DNA from: Acrocarpospora catenulata | GTDB taxonomy: Bacteria > Actinomycetota > Actinomycetes > Streptosporangiales > Streptosporangiaceae | Length of the DNA stretch: 34,147 nt | Assembly: GCF_018476525.1 (NCBI RefSeq) | Contig: NZ_JAHCST010000083.1 | Coordinates: 1 to 34,147 of the forward strand | Reading direction: 5' to 3' | Shown: one piece after another, positions 1-7,248 of the stretch | Position numbering within the stretch: position 1 is the first letter of the stretch | Layout: every line of letters starts with the position of its first letter | Translations under genes and position numbers: made by a program | The notes under the pieces: model-generated | The model's database searches: none | What the model saw: the letters and a program-made list of their open reading frames with translations, nothing else | Told to the model about the DNA's origin: nothing

Positions 1-25
1 CCGCGGGCCCGTGGATCCCCGTCAA

Positions 26-43
26 CCCGGCACGACAGCCGGG
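26..43. terminator. Small GC-rich hairpin downstream of the methyltransferase
   Basis: CCCGGC (26-31) and GCCGGG (38-43) form a perfect 6-bp stem with a 6-nt loop. It lies about 80 bases beyond the stop of the minus-strand methyltransferase and could end that transcript or one entering from the left. There is no T-run, which is usual for actinomycete terminators. Bases 44-123 show nothing else. Confidence 0.35.
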
Positions 44-123
44 CCACAACACTGACCCGATCACGCAATCAACGCTCAGCCGGACCATTCAACCGACCAC
101 GGGAAGATCACGAAAGATCCAGG

Positions 124-849
124 CTAGGAGGCCACCGCGTACGGCCGCGCCGGGACACGTGGCCGCCGGCAGAAGTAGACGAACGCCGGTGGCAGGTTGG
201 CCCACAGCGTCCGGCTGACCACGACCTCCTCGAAGCGCAGGTTCAGCGACCGCCGCAACCGGCGGGCGGGCCCGGCCCACCGCGTGTGGGTGTAGGCGAA
301 CGTGGTGAACGCGCCGTGCGGGGCGAGGGCGCCGGTGATGGCGGCCAGGAGATCGCCCTGCCGCTCGGCGGTGAACGCCGCCCAGGGCAGCCCGCTCACG
401 ATCACATCGGCCTGGTGGTGACCGCGTTCCGCCAGCGTCTCGGACAGCGCCCGGGCGTCGGCCACCGCGACCTCCACCTGCGGGTAGCGGGCGGCGAGAC
501 GCTCGGCGAACCGTTCGTTGACCTCGATCGCCAGGTGGTGGCCGCGGCCTGCCAGCCGCCGCTGGATGATCTCCGTGAACGCGCCCGTACCGGGGCCGAG
601 CTCGACGACCAGCGGGCTGCCTTCCCGCGGCACGGCCGTGGTGACCAGGTCCGCCAGTGGCCCCCCGCTCGGTGCGACGGCGCCGACCGTGAAGGGGGCG
701 CGCAGGAACTCGCGCAGGAACACCGAGCGGTCGCCGGATGTCCTTCCAGCGCCGTTGACAGCACGGTCGGGGTCCAAACCAGGTCGGGGCAGAGTTCCTT
801 GCCGGGCAACGCCGTCATCGTGGCGTGAATAACCGTGACCTACGGCCAT
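124..849 (-). CDS. Class I SAM-dependent methyltransferase (phospholipid N-methyltransferase / rRNA dimethylase-like)
   Basis: The 241-residue product has a class I methyltransferase core. Motif I, VVELGPGTGAFTE, lies near residue 81. It is followed by an acidic strand end (LAIEVNERF), a VAVADAR segment, and VIVSGLPWAAF in the motif IV position. The region FLREFLRAPFTVGAVAPSGG before motif I is typical of the PmtA-like group often annotated as phospholipid N-methyltransferase or rRNA adenine methyltransferase-like. The ATG at 849 is preceded by AGGAGG seven bases upstream, so this start is well supported even though the first 40 residues look poorly conserved. It probably methylates a phospholipid head group or another small amine at the membrane face; the substrate cannot be read from sequence. 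The gene stands alone, divergent from the ferritin-like gene. Confidence 0.8.
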   Translation of the reverse strand: MAVGHGYSRHDDGVARQGTLPRPGLDPDRAVNGAGRTSGDRSVFLREFLRAPFTVGAVAPSGGPLADLVTTAVPREGSPLVVELGPGTGAFTEIIQRRLAGRGHHLAIEVNERFAERLAARYPQVEVAVADARALSETLAERGHHQADVIVSGLPWAAFTAERQGDLLAAITGALAPHGAFTTFAYTHTRWAGPARRLRRSLNLRFEEVVVSRTLWANLPPAFVYFCRRPRVPARPYAVAS

Positions 850-1106
850 GGGATGACCTCCTCACTCGTGAAGCGTTCGCAGGTCAACTGTCGGCTTCGC
901 CCGGCAGAGTCACATCAGCAATTCGACTCCCCTGGCGGCACGGGCCGGACGCCCCCACCGATTAGGTATTTCGACAGATGCCTCGCCTCGGCCGGTGCGC
1001 GAGCATCGGGTGCGTGACGAGGCTCCCTGGGGCGGATCGGCCCGCAACGCCGCTCGGCCGGCGTGAGATCCGCGACCGCGCCCTCTTCGACATGGAGGAC
1101 GGGCCG
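850..1106. promoter_or_regulatory. Divergent intergenic region (methyltransferase / ferritin-like)
   Basis: This 257-bp region separates the two divergent start codons and must carry both promoters. The ribosome site for the minus gene (AGGAGG on the minus strand) is at about 857-863. The site for the plus gene (GGAGGA) is at 1094-1099. No clear palindrome or consensus -35/-10 pair is visible. Confidence 0.4.
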
Positions 1107-1586
1107 GTGACGCCGTCGAACCGGGCGGAGCTGACGTCCGTCGCGCGCCTGCTCAACGCGCTGCTGGCGAGCCTGATCGTGTCCTCGTTGCAGTACGAGC
1201 AGCACGCGCTGCTCGTCAGGGCGCCCTCGCATCGAGCGGTCGCGACGTACCTCTACGACTGCTCCGATGCCGACCGCCGCGGCGCCCGGCTGCTCGCGGC
1301 ACGCGTGCGGCAGCTCGGCTTCGCCGCCGACCACGACCCGCGCCATCTGGTCGCCCGCTCGTACGTCACCTTCCAGACCTTCTCCGACGACGACCTGGCG
1401 GGCATCGTCACCCAGGAGCTCATCGCCGTGCGAATCCTCGTGCAGACCATGCAGGAGGCCGTGCGATGGATCGCCGACACCGACCCGACCACGCGGCGCC
1501 TTCTTGAACGGTTGCTCGAGGACAAGGAGGCCCAGGCCGACGAGCTCAGCGCGCAGGCGGCCGCGGATCGCCGGAATACGCCGTGA
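1107..1586 (+). CDS. Bacterioferritin/ferritin-like four-helix protein with incomplete iron site
   Basis: GTG at 1107 is chosen because GGAGGA (1094-1099) sits seven bases upstream and the resulting 159 residues equal the usual bacterioferritin length. The frame is open further upstream, to 978, but that extension looks non-coding. Helix A (LLNALLASLIVSSLQYEQH) aligns with the bacterioferritin segment LLNEQLT...QYFLH. Later helices align around DADRRGARLLAARVRQLG, TQELIAVRILVQ and LLERLLEDKEAQADEL. Several family iron ligands look replaced: the helix-A Glu, the Glu/His pair of helix B, and the last His. The helix-C Glu is kept. The fold assignment is fairly firm, but ferroxidase activity is doubtful. 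A protective or structural role is possible. The 3' end overlaps the convergent LuxR gene by 41 bases. Confidence 0.7.
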   Translation: MTPSNRAELTSVARLLNALLASLIVSSLQYEQHALLVRAPSHRAVATYLYDCSDADRRGARLLAARVRQLGFAADHDPRHLVARSYVTFQTFSDDDLAGIVTQELIAVRILVQTMQEAVRWIADTDPTTRRLLERLLEDKEAQADELSAQAAADRRNTP

Positions 1587-4317
1587 GCGCGTCCCTGAGT
1601 CCCGCGCGCGAGGTGATGCCGAGCTTGGGGAAGATTCGGTAGAGGTGCGCGCCGACCGTGCGGTGCGACAGGTACAGGCGCTCGGCGATCTGCTTGTTGG
1701 ACAGGCCGCCCGCCGCGAGTTGCGCGATCTGGAACTCCTGCGCCGTCAAGGCGGCAGGACCGCCCGACGGCAGGTCGGCCTGCCGGTAGCCGCTCGCGCG
1801 CAGCTCGCCCTGGGTGCGTTCCAGCCAGGGCCGCGCGGCCATGGCGGCGAATCCGTCGTGGGCCGCGAGCAGGTGGCGGCGTGCCTCGGACGCCGACCGG
1901 CCGCGGCGGAGCCTCTCGCCGAACGCGAGCCTGACCCGCGAGGCGTCGAACAACCACCGTTCCGTCGCGGGGGCGGCCAGCAGTTCCTCTAGCCTCGCCG
2001 ACGTCTCGTCGTCGTCGAAGACGAGCGCCTGCGCGCCCGCCTGGATCAACGCCATCCTGGCCGACAGCCCGCCCACACCGGCCTCCCGCATCGCCTCGAC
2101 GTGCGCCCTGGCCTCAACCGTGTGCCCGACCCGCACCGCCGCCTCGACCAGGTCGAACATGACCCAGGTGCAGTGCGGGACGTGCGAGGCCAGGACACCG
2201 GGCGGACTCATCGCGGCGGCGTGCCGCAGGGCGGCCTCGAAGTCACCCTCGCCCAGTGCGGCCAGGGCCCGTGGATGGTGCGCGAACAGCGCCGCGGCCG
2301 ACACCCTGCGCGGCAGCGCCCAGTGGGTCATCTCGTCGGCCAGCGCGTACGCCTCGTCGAACCGGCCCCGGCCGGCGGCGATGAGCGCCTTGTTGTACAG
2401 GAAGTACCAGGCGAAGAACGAGAACCCGCTGGTGTCACAGACCCGGTGCCCCTCGATGGCGAGTTCCTCGGCCTCGTCCCACCGGCCGACGAGATAGTCG
2501 TCCAGGCACAGGTGCATCAGGGCGCCGATGTGCCGGCGCGGCGCCCCGCCATCGCGTCCTTGCTGGACCAGCCGCCAGCAGGACTCACGGCAGTCGCCCA
2601 GACGGTCCAGATAGACCGACGCCGTGCCGATCCGCATGATCCGCGTGGGATCCTCCTCCTCCGGCAGCGTGCGCAAGATCGCATCGATCGTCGGCAGCGC
2701 CGAAGCCGCGGTGCGTACCGGATCGGCGAACGTCCTGCCCGCCAGCGCGAGGACGTCGGGCGGCCGCGGCTCCAGCCTGCGCAGCGCCCGGTCGAACGCC
2801 TCCCAGTACGACGGGTCGCTGCCGTACCAGCACAACAACAGCAAGGTGTGCATGGCCTCGATCAACGCGGGGTTGTCGGCGCGGTAGCCGTGGTCGCCGG
2901 TCTCGATGGCCCCCACCAGGAGGCGGTGCGCGGTGTTCACGTCACCGTCCCCGTTGAGCATCAGGAAGGCGGCCGCGTTGGCGGCCAGGAGGGAGCCCGC
3001 GGAGTCCGGGTCCGCCCGGCGGGCGTCCATCAGCAGCGACCTGGCGTCGTCGATCGCGCCGCTCGCCTCCGCGCCGATGTAGGCCGCCTTGGCCAGCCGT
3101 CGGCCCCGGCTCGCGCTCGTCTCGCTCAGCTCGGCGGCGCGGATCAGAACAGTGATCGCGGAGAAGGCGTCCCCACGGAGCATCACCCGATGTGCCGACT
3201 CTTCGAGCAACTGCGCGACCATCTCGTCCGGAGCGACGGCGGCCGCCGCGAGATGCCACGCGCGACGCTCCCGGTTGCCTTCCAACACTCCGGCGAGGGC
3301 CAGGTGCGCGTTGCGGCGCTCCTCGTGGGTGGACATGGCCACGATCGCCGACCGGATCAGCGGATGCCGGAAGGCGATCTGGGCCGTGGCGTCGTCCACG
3401 CGCACCAGTTGCGCGCGCTCGGCCGGGGCCAGGTCCGCCAGACCGAGCGTGTCCCCCGCGGCGTCCCTGAGCACCCGGACGTCACCGCTGCCCTCGAACG
3501 TGGCCAGCAACAGCAGCCTGCGGGTCGGCTCCGGCAACTCGGCGATCCGGGAGGCGAACATCGCCTGGAGCCGGTCGCTGAGCGGAACCACCTCGGGTTG
3601 CGCCACCGGCTGCCGTAGCGCGCCCAGCAAGGTGGACGGCAGCTCCGTCAACGCCAGCGGATTGCCTTGGGCGAGGTCGAGCAGCCGCTGCCGGACCCGG
3701 GTCGGCATCTCGGGAAAGCTGGCCTCGACCAACTGCCTGGCCGCCTCGTCGCCCAACGGCTGCACGATCATCTCGGTCAGTCCCCGCGGGTCCAGCAAGC
3801 TCGCCGTCCCCGTTCTGGCCGAGACCAGCATGCCCGCCCGTTCCCCTGCCAGGCGGCGGGCGAGGAAACCCAGCACGACGGCGCTGGCCCGGTCGATCCA
3901 CTGCACGTCGTCCACCAGGAGGACGAGCGGCACGTCGGCGGTGACCTCTTTGACGAGCAGGAGCGCCGCGTTGCAGACCAGCAGCGCGTCTGTCGGAGCG
4001 CCGACGCCGAACCCGAGCGCCACCGACAGCGCCGCCCCCAGTCCTGGCGGGAGGTGTTCGATCTGCGCGTGGACCGGCAGGAGAAGCTGATTGAGGCAGG
4101 AGTAACTGACGTCGGCTTCGAACTCCGAGCCGGACGCCCGCAACACCCGCAGGTCCGCGGCGGTCGCACGCTCCGCCGCGGCGGCCATGAGAGCGGACTT
4201 GCCCACACCGGGCTCACCCCACATCAGCCACGCCGCGCCACGCCCCCGGACGTCGTCGAGAAAGCCGTCGAGCCGTTCCAGGTCGGCACGGCGTCCGAAG
4301 AGTTCAACGCTTGCCAT
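1546..4317 (-). CDS. Large LuxR-family ATPase regulator (LAL type)
   Basis: The 923-residue protein has the LAL architecture. An N-terminal AAA/STAND ATPase carries Walker A GEPGVGKS (residues 34-41) and a Walker B-like LVLLVDDVQW. A long helical, TPR-like middle follows. A C-terminal LuxR helix-turn-helix spans roughly 855-915 (LTAQEFQIAQLAAGGLSNKQ, then IAERLYLSHRTVGAHL). The frame stays open upstream to 4686, but ATG at 4317 is chosen because the family N-terminus (ELFGRRADLERLDGFL) begins there and GAGG lies just upstream. LAL proteins are usually ATP-dependent transcription activators of secondary metabolism or sugar use. No biosynthetic genes lie next to it here, so its target is unknown. 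One HTH residue run, IFPKLGI, differs from the common VFRKLGI. Confidence 0.88.
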   Translation of the reverse strand: MASVELFGRRADLERLDGFLDDVRGRGAAWLMWGEPGVGKSALMAAAAERATAADLRVLRASGSEFEADVSYSCLNQLLLPVHAQIEHLPPGLGAALSVALGFGVGAPTDALLVCNAALLLVKEVTADVPLVLLVDDVQWIDRASAVVLGFLARRLAGERAGMLVSARTGTASLLDPRGLTEMIVQPLGDEAARQLVEASFPEMPTRVRQRLLDLAQGNPLALTELPSTLLGALRQPVAQPEVVPLSDRLQAMFASRIAELPEPTRRLLLLATFEGSGDVRVLRDAAGDTLGLADLAPAERAQLVRVDDATAQIAFRHPLIRSAIVAMSTHEERRNAHLALAGVLEGNRERRAWHLAAAAVAPDEMVAQLLEESAHRVMLRGDAFSAITVLIRAAELSETSASRGRRLAKAAYIGAEASGAIDDARSLLMDARRADPDSAGSLLAANAAAFLMLNGDGDVNTAHRLLVGAIETGDHGYRADNPALIEAMHTLLLLCWYGSDPSYWEAFDRALRRLEPRPPDVLALAGRTFADPVRTAASALPTIDAILRTLPEEEDPTRIMRIGTASVYLDRLGDCRESCWRLVQQGRDGGAPRRHIGALMHLCLDDYLVGRWDEAEELAIEGHRVCDTSGFSFFAWYFLYNKALIAAGRGRFDEAYALADEMTHWALPRRVSAAALFAHHPRALAALGEGDFEAALRHAAAMSPPGVLASHVPHCTWVMFDLVEAAVRVGHTVEARAHVEAMREAGVGGLSARMALIQAGAQALVFDDDETSARLEELLAAPATERWLFDASRVRLAFGERLRRGRSASEARRHLLAAHDGFAAMAARPWLERTQGELRASGYRQADLPSGGPAALTAQEFQIAQLAAGGLSNKQIAERLYLSHRTVGAHLYRIFPKLGITSRAGLRDALTAYSGDPRPPAR

Positions 4318-4854
4318 GGGCACCTCACGGCCGTCGGTTCCGTTCCACCCGACGCGTACTGGCCGCGCCGAGGTTCCCACAGCCAATTCGGCTTCACGAC
4401 GAGGCAAACGACTGATCGCGTGGTTGTCGGGAGCATAACTCCACACACAACGGACACAGCAGTCATGTTTGCCCGTCGTCCCCAAGAAGGCAGAATCGGG
4501 CAACCCTTCGCGAGAATCGAGCAAGTACGGCGACAGCCGCGCCCAGCTCGTCGCGATCTTGGAGGCTGCCGCCACTGTCCGGGTGTTCGGCTGGCGGGCC
4601 CGGTAGGTAGGCGGCATGCCCCCGGGCAAAGGCGCGATCCAGAAGCGGGCAGAGCTTACGGAGCAGGGGCCTCGGAAGACGCACATGGAACGACAGTTCC
4701 GGCTCCGGCGCGGCTAAGCGAGGCCGCGTGCTCGCCCAGAACGCCCGGATCGGTATTCGGCATGCTCAAAATTTCTCTGCTCTGGCGAGAAATGATCGCT
4801 CGACTCCTTACATAGGCACAGGTGTCCGTAGGTCGCACTATCCAGGAGACGAGC
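4318..4854. promoter_or_regulatory. 537-bp intergenic region between LAL regulator and ECF operon
   Basis: No convincing full gene is present. It must hold the promoter of the minus-strand LAL gene near 4320-4450 and that of the plus-strand sigma operon near 4750-4840. On the plus strand at about 4487-4606 a frame reads SRAQLVAILEAAATV and then stops, which resembles the first helix of TetR proteins. It may be a gene remnant or chance. An inverted repeat at 4771-4793 is listed separately. Confidence 0.5.
4771..4793. promoter_or_regulatory. 7-bp inverted repeat upstream of the ECF operon
   Basis: ATTTCTC (4771-4777) is mirrored perfectly by GAGAAAT (4787-4793) across a 9-bp spacer. It lies 62 bp before the leader ORF in a locally AT-rich patch, a suitable place for a regulator or a promoter element. 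Function is inferred from position only. Confidence 0.35.
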
Positions 4855-4899
4855 ATGGGGATGCCGAGGAGATCGGGCACGGGAATGGCCCGTGGATAA
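4855..4899 (+). CDS. 14-codon leader ORF overlapping the sigma factor start
   Basis: ATG at 4855 is preceded by AGGAG (4844-4848) at six bases, the best ribosome site in this region. The frame reads MGMPRRSGTGMARG and stops with TAA at 4897-4899. The sigma-factor GTG (4892-4894) lies inside its last codons in another frame and has no good ribosome site of its own. This arrangement suggests that translating the leader delivers ribosomes to the sigma start (translational coupling), or that the leader regulates it. The peptide is arginine-rich and matches nothing I recognise. Annotation pipelines would miss it because of its size. Confidence 0.5.
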   Translation: MGMPRRSGTGMARG

Positions 4900-5437
4900 C
4901 GCGCAGGCCAGATTCGAGGTCGTCTATCGGGAAACATATGGCCAGATCACGGCGTACGCGGCACGCCGCTGCGCGTCGCCGCAGGACGCGGCGGACGTGG
5001 TGGCGGAGACCTTCGCCATCACCTGGCGGCGGATAGGCGAGCTGCCGGACGGGGAGGAAGCCACGCTGTGGCTGTACGGCGTGGCACGCAAGGTGCTGGC
5101 CAACCACCATCGAGGCGAGTTTCGCCGCCAGGCTCGCAGTGTGCAGCTCGACGCCGAGATGGCCGACCTGTATGGAGCCTCACCCGACAGCGGGGTTGAG
5201 CTGAAGGCGATCGCGCAGATCTTCCAGACCTTGTCGGACGACGATCGCGAGCTGTTGTCGCTGGTCGCCTGGGAAGGCCTGGACCGGCAGGAGGTCGCCA
5301 CCGTGCTCGGTCTGTCGCGCAACGCCGTACGCATCAGACTCCACCGCGCCCGCAGGCGCTTTGCTCGCGCGCTCGCCGAGGCGGACGTCCGCTTCACGTC
5401 AGAAAGCCGGTTGGTCCCGGCGGAGAGGCAACTGTGA
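4892..5437 (+). CDS. ECF-type RNA polymerase sigma factor
   Basis: The 181-residue protein has the two ECF domains. Region 2 spans roughly residues 8-75 (RFEVVYRETYGQITAYAARR, then DAADVVAETFAITWRRI). Region 4 spans about 105-155 (LSDDDRELLSLVAWEGLDRQ, then EVATVLGLSRNAVRIRLHRA). It directs core polymerase to a small regulon in response to an unknown signal. GTG at 4892 is used because homologues begin just before RFEVVYRE and no other start fits. It lacks its own ribosome site and overlaps the upstream leader ORF. Its stop overlaps the start of the next gene (GTGA), so sigma and membrane partner are translationally coupled. Confidence 0.88.
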   Translation: MDNAQARFEVVYRETYGQITAYAARRCASPQDAADVVAETFAITWRRIGELPDGEEATLWLYGVARKVLANHHRGEFRRQARSVQLDAEMADLYGASPDSGVELKAIAQIFQTLSDDDRELLSLVAWEGLDRQEVATVLGLSRNAVRIRLHRARRRFARALAEADVRFTSESRLVPAERQL

Positions 5438-6393
5438 AGAACATCGACGACATCGACGCGATCACGCGCAGGTTGGCGCGGGTGGAGCCGGGCCGGCCGG
5501 GAGGCCGCCCTTCCGACGCGGGGGCGCGGACCCTGCTGGCCTCGATCACCGCTGAGGAGCCTGGCCCGTCCGTGGCTCGCCCCCGCAGACACCGTCCCCG
5601 GCGGCTGGTCCTCGGGTTGGCGGGCGCGGGACTGCTCGCCGCGGGCATCGTGATGGTCCCGAGCCTGCTACAGAACGGCGTGTCGCCTTCCTACGCGGTC
5701 ACCAAGAATTCCGACGGCGTCGTGTACGTCAAGGTCCGGGATTTCCGTGACGCCGCAGGACTGTCGAAACAGTTGAAGGAGCTCGACGTCCCCGCCATCG
5801 TCGATTACGCCCCTCCGGGCATGTGGTGCCGGGAACCGCGCGGGACCTACGTCCAGGACATCCCCGCCGGGCTGTACTCCGTGCCGGAGAACATTCCCGG
5901 CGAAGAGTCCGCCGGCGGCTGGCAGATGCGGATCGACACCAAGCTCTTCGAGCCCGGCCAGACCTTCGTCTGGACGATCGGAGAGGAGGGCACCAGCACC
6001 ATCCTCATGAACGACCCGGTCGCGCCATGCGTCCTCGTACCCGACGACAGCCACCAGCCGAAGGTGTACGAGTCCGACTACCAGCTGGCCACCACGAAGG
6101 GCCGCTCGCTCGCTGGTCTTCGGGTGGATGAGAAGACCGTCGGCGAGGTCCTCCCCGAACTCAGGCAACGTGGATTGAAGATTACCTACGTCATCTTGGA
6201 GATCCCACCGGGAAACCCGGGCGGCTACATCGAACTCGGCACACAGACCACTCCCGTCGGCGACGACTGGATCGTCTGGGAGGCCGAGGAGTCCATCCGC
6301 AAGCCAGGGGAGATCCGCCTGCTCGTCACCGACAAGCGCTACGACAAGAACCCCATCTACGGCGGCCCACGCGACAACGTCATCCAGGAGTAG
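5434..6393 (+). CDS. Single-pass membrane protein coupled to the ECF sigma factor (putative anti-sigma)
   Basis: The GTG start at 5434 overlaps the sigma stop and has GGAGAGG upstream. The 319-residue product has an N-terminal cytoplasmic part of about 50 residues (VEPGRPGGRP region), a basic stretch ([10 protein letters not shown]) and one membrane helix near residues 52-72 (LVLGLAGAGLLAAGIVMVPS). An extracytoplasmic domain of about 245 residues with two cysteines follows (MWCREP and PCVLVPDD). Its size and place match the CU044_5270-type proteins that often follow ECF sigma genes in Streptosporangiaceae. The HxxxCxxC zinc anti-sigma motif is absent, so an anti-sigma role rests on context only. 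The outer domain may sense the envelope signal. Confidence 0.75.
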   Translation: MKNIDDIDAITRRLARVEPGRPGGRPSDAGARTLLASITAEEPGPSVARPRRHRPRRLVLGLAGAGLLAAGIVMVPSLLQNGVSPSYAVTKNSDGVVYVKVRDFRDAAGLSKQLKELDVPAIVDYAPPGMWCREPRGTYVQDIPAGLYSVPENIPGEESAGGWQMRIDTKLFEPGQTFVWTIGEEGTSTILMNDPVAPCVLVPDDSHQPKVYESDYQLATTKGRSLAGLRVDEKTVGEVLPELRQRGLKITYVILEIPPGNPGGYIELGTQTTPVGDDWIVWEAEESIRKPGEIRLLVTDKRYDKNPIYGGPRDNVIQE

Positions 6394-6419
6394 CGAACAC
6401 CAACCTGTCCGCAGCCGCT

Positions 6420-6459
6420 CGGCCCCGCGGCCCCGTTCGCCCAGCAGGCCGCGGGGCCG
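6420..6459 (+). terminator. Strong GC hairpin after the ECF operon
   Basis: CGGCCCCGCGGCC (6420-6432) pairs perfectly with GGCCGCGGGGCCG (6447-6459), a 13-bp stem with a 14-nt loop, 27 bases after the stop of the sigma-partner gene. There is no T-run, but actinomycete terminators commonly lack one. Confidence 0.75.
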
Positions 6460-6603
6460 CCGCAGCGAAGAGCGGGCAAGCCACTCCCGCCTGATACTCG
6501 ACGACCACCAAACTGGAACCGCCGGTATTGCTCGAACGCTGGCCGTGCCAAGGTGGATCGGGCTCGGCGACGTGCCGTGTTAGCGGCTACAGGAGAATCG
6601 AAA

Positions 6604-7053
6604 CTGAACCGTGTACGGGTGACAAGGGTGGAAGAGTTCTTCGGCAACCTGACCGGGTCGCTGATCGACCTGACGTTTCAGATGTTCGCCACGTTCTTTC
6701 TCGCGGCGGGGACAGCCCCCATCATCCGCGGCGAGTTCGGCCTTGTCCCGCTCCTTTTCCTCTGCGGCGGCCTGGCGCTCATGGCGTTACTGGTCCGGAG
6801 GGTCCTCCGCGTCACGTACATCCTCAGTCTGGGCACCCCGCGCGTGAACCTTCCCGTGAACACGGGATCGATCCCGTACTTCGTCTTGGACCTCGCCTGG
6901 CTCGCCTTCGGTGTGACCTGGCTGCACGGCTCACTGACCGCGCCTGCCTCCCTGGACCCCGCCTACGACTACGGCGGCCCGGCCGTCGTCCTGCTGGCCG
7001 CGCTCCCGCTGCTCTGCCTGCGCGTATGGACGCGCCTCCATCAGAAGCATTGA
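6604..7053 (+). CDS. Small four-helix membrane protein, unknown function
   Basis: About 149 residues with four predicted membrane helices: LIDLTFQMFATFFLAAGTAP, VPLLFLCGGLALMALLV, PYFVLDLAWLAFGVTWL and AVVLLAALPLLCLRVW. I do not recognise the family. The start is uncertain. The frame is open from GTG 6553, but only a CTG at 6604 has a well-placed ribosome site (AGGAGA, 6591-6596, spacing seven). GTG at 6577, 6619 or 6628 are alternatives without one. An in-frame TTA codon (6787-6789) makes expression potentially dependent on the rare leucyl-tRNA. It lies alone between the ECF terminator and the protease gene. Confidence 0.65.
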   Translation: MNRVRVTRVEEFFGNLTGSLIDLTFQMFATFFLAAGTAPIIRGEFGLVPLLFLCGGLALMALLVRRVLRVTYILSLGTPRVNLPVNTGSIPYFVLDLAWLAFGVTWLHGSLTAPASLDPAYDYGGPAVVLLAALPLLCLRVWTRLHQKH

Positions 7054-7188
7054 CCGCGGGCGAACACCGGCCGGCCACGCTCACGCCGCGCTCCGCACCA
7101 ATCCCAAGCGAGGGACCCAGCAGCGGCTGTTCTCCATGACCCGGCTGCCGTCAACCATGTCCCGGCATGGAACGGGATGGAACTGGAT

Positions 7189-7213
7189 GTCCCGGGACGT
7201 CACTGGACGTCAC
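7189..7213. promoter_or_regulatory. Palindrome and direct repeats upstream of the protease
   Basis: GTCCCGGGAC (7189-7198) is a perfect 10-bp palindrome. It overlaps the first of two identical GGACGTCAC repeats (7195-7203 and 7205-7213), spaced 10 bp apart, and ends 35 bp before the protease start. One-helical-turn spacing suits a regulator binding as tandem units. No known regulator is implied. Confidence 0.4.
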
Positions 7214-7248
7214 GCCCTGATGGTGTGAGTCGATCACGGAGGAAAATC

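Noticed and set aside
4318-4686. N-terminal extension of the LuxR/LAL regulator
   Set aside because: The extension lacks homologue-like sequence, and the ATG at 4317 fits the family start with a ribosome site.
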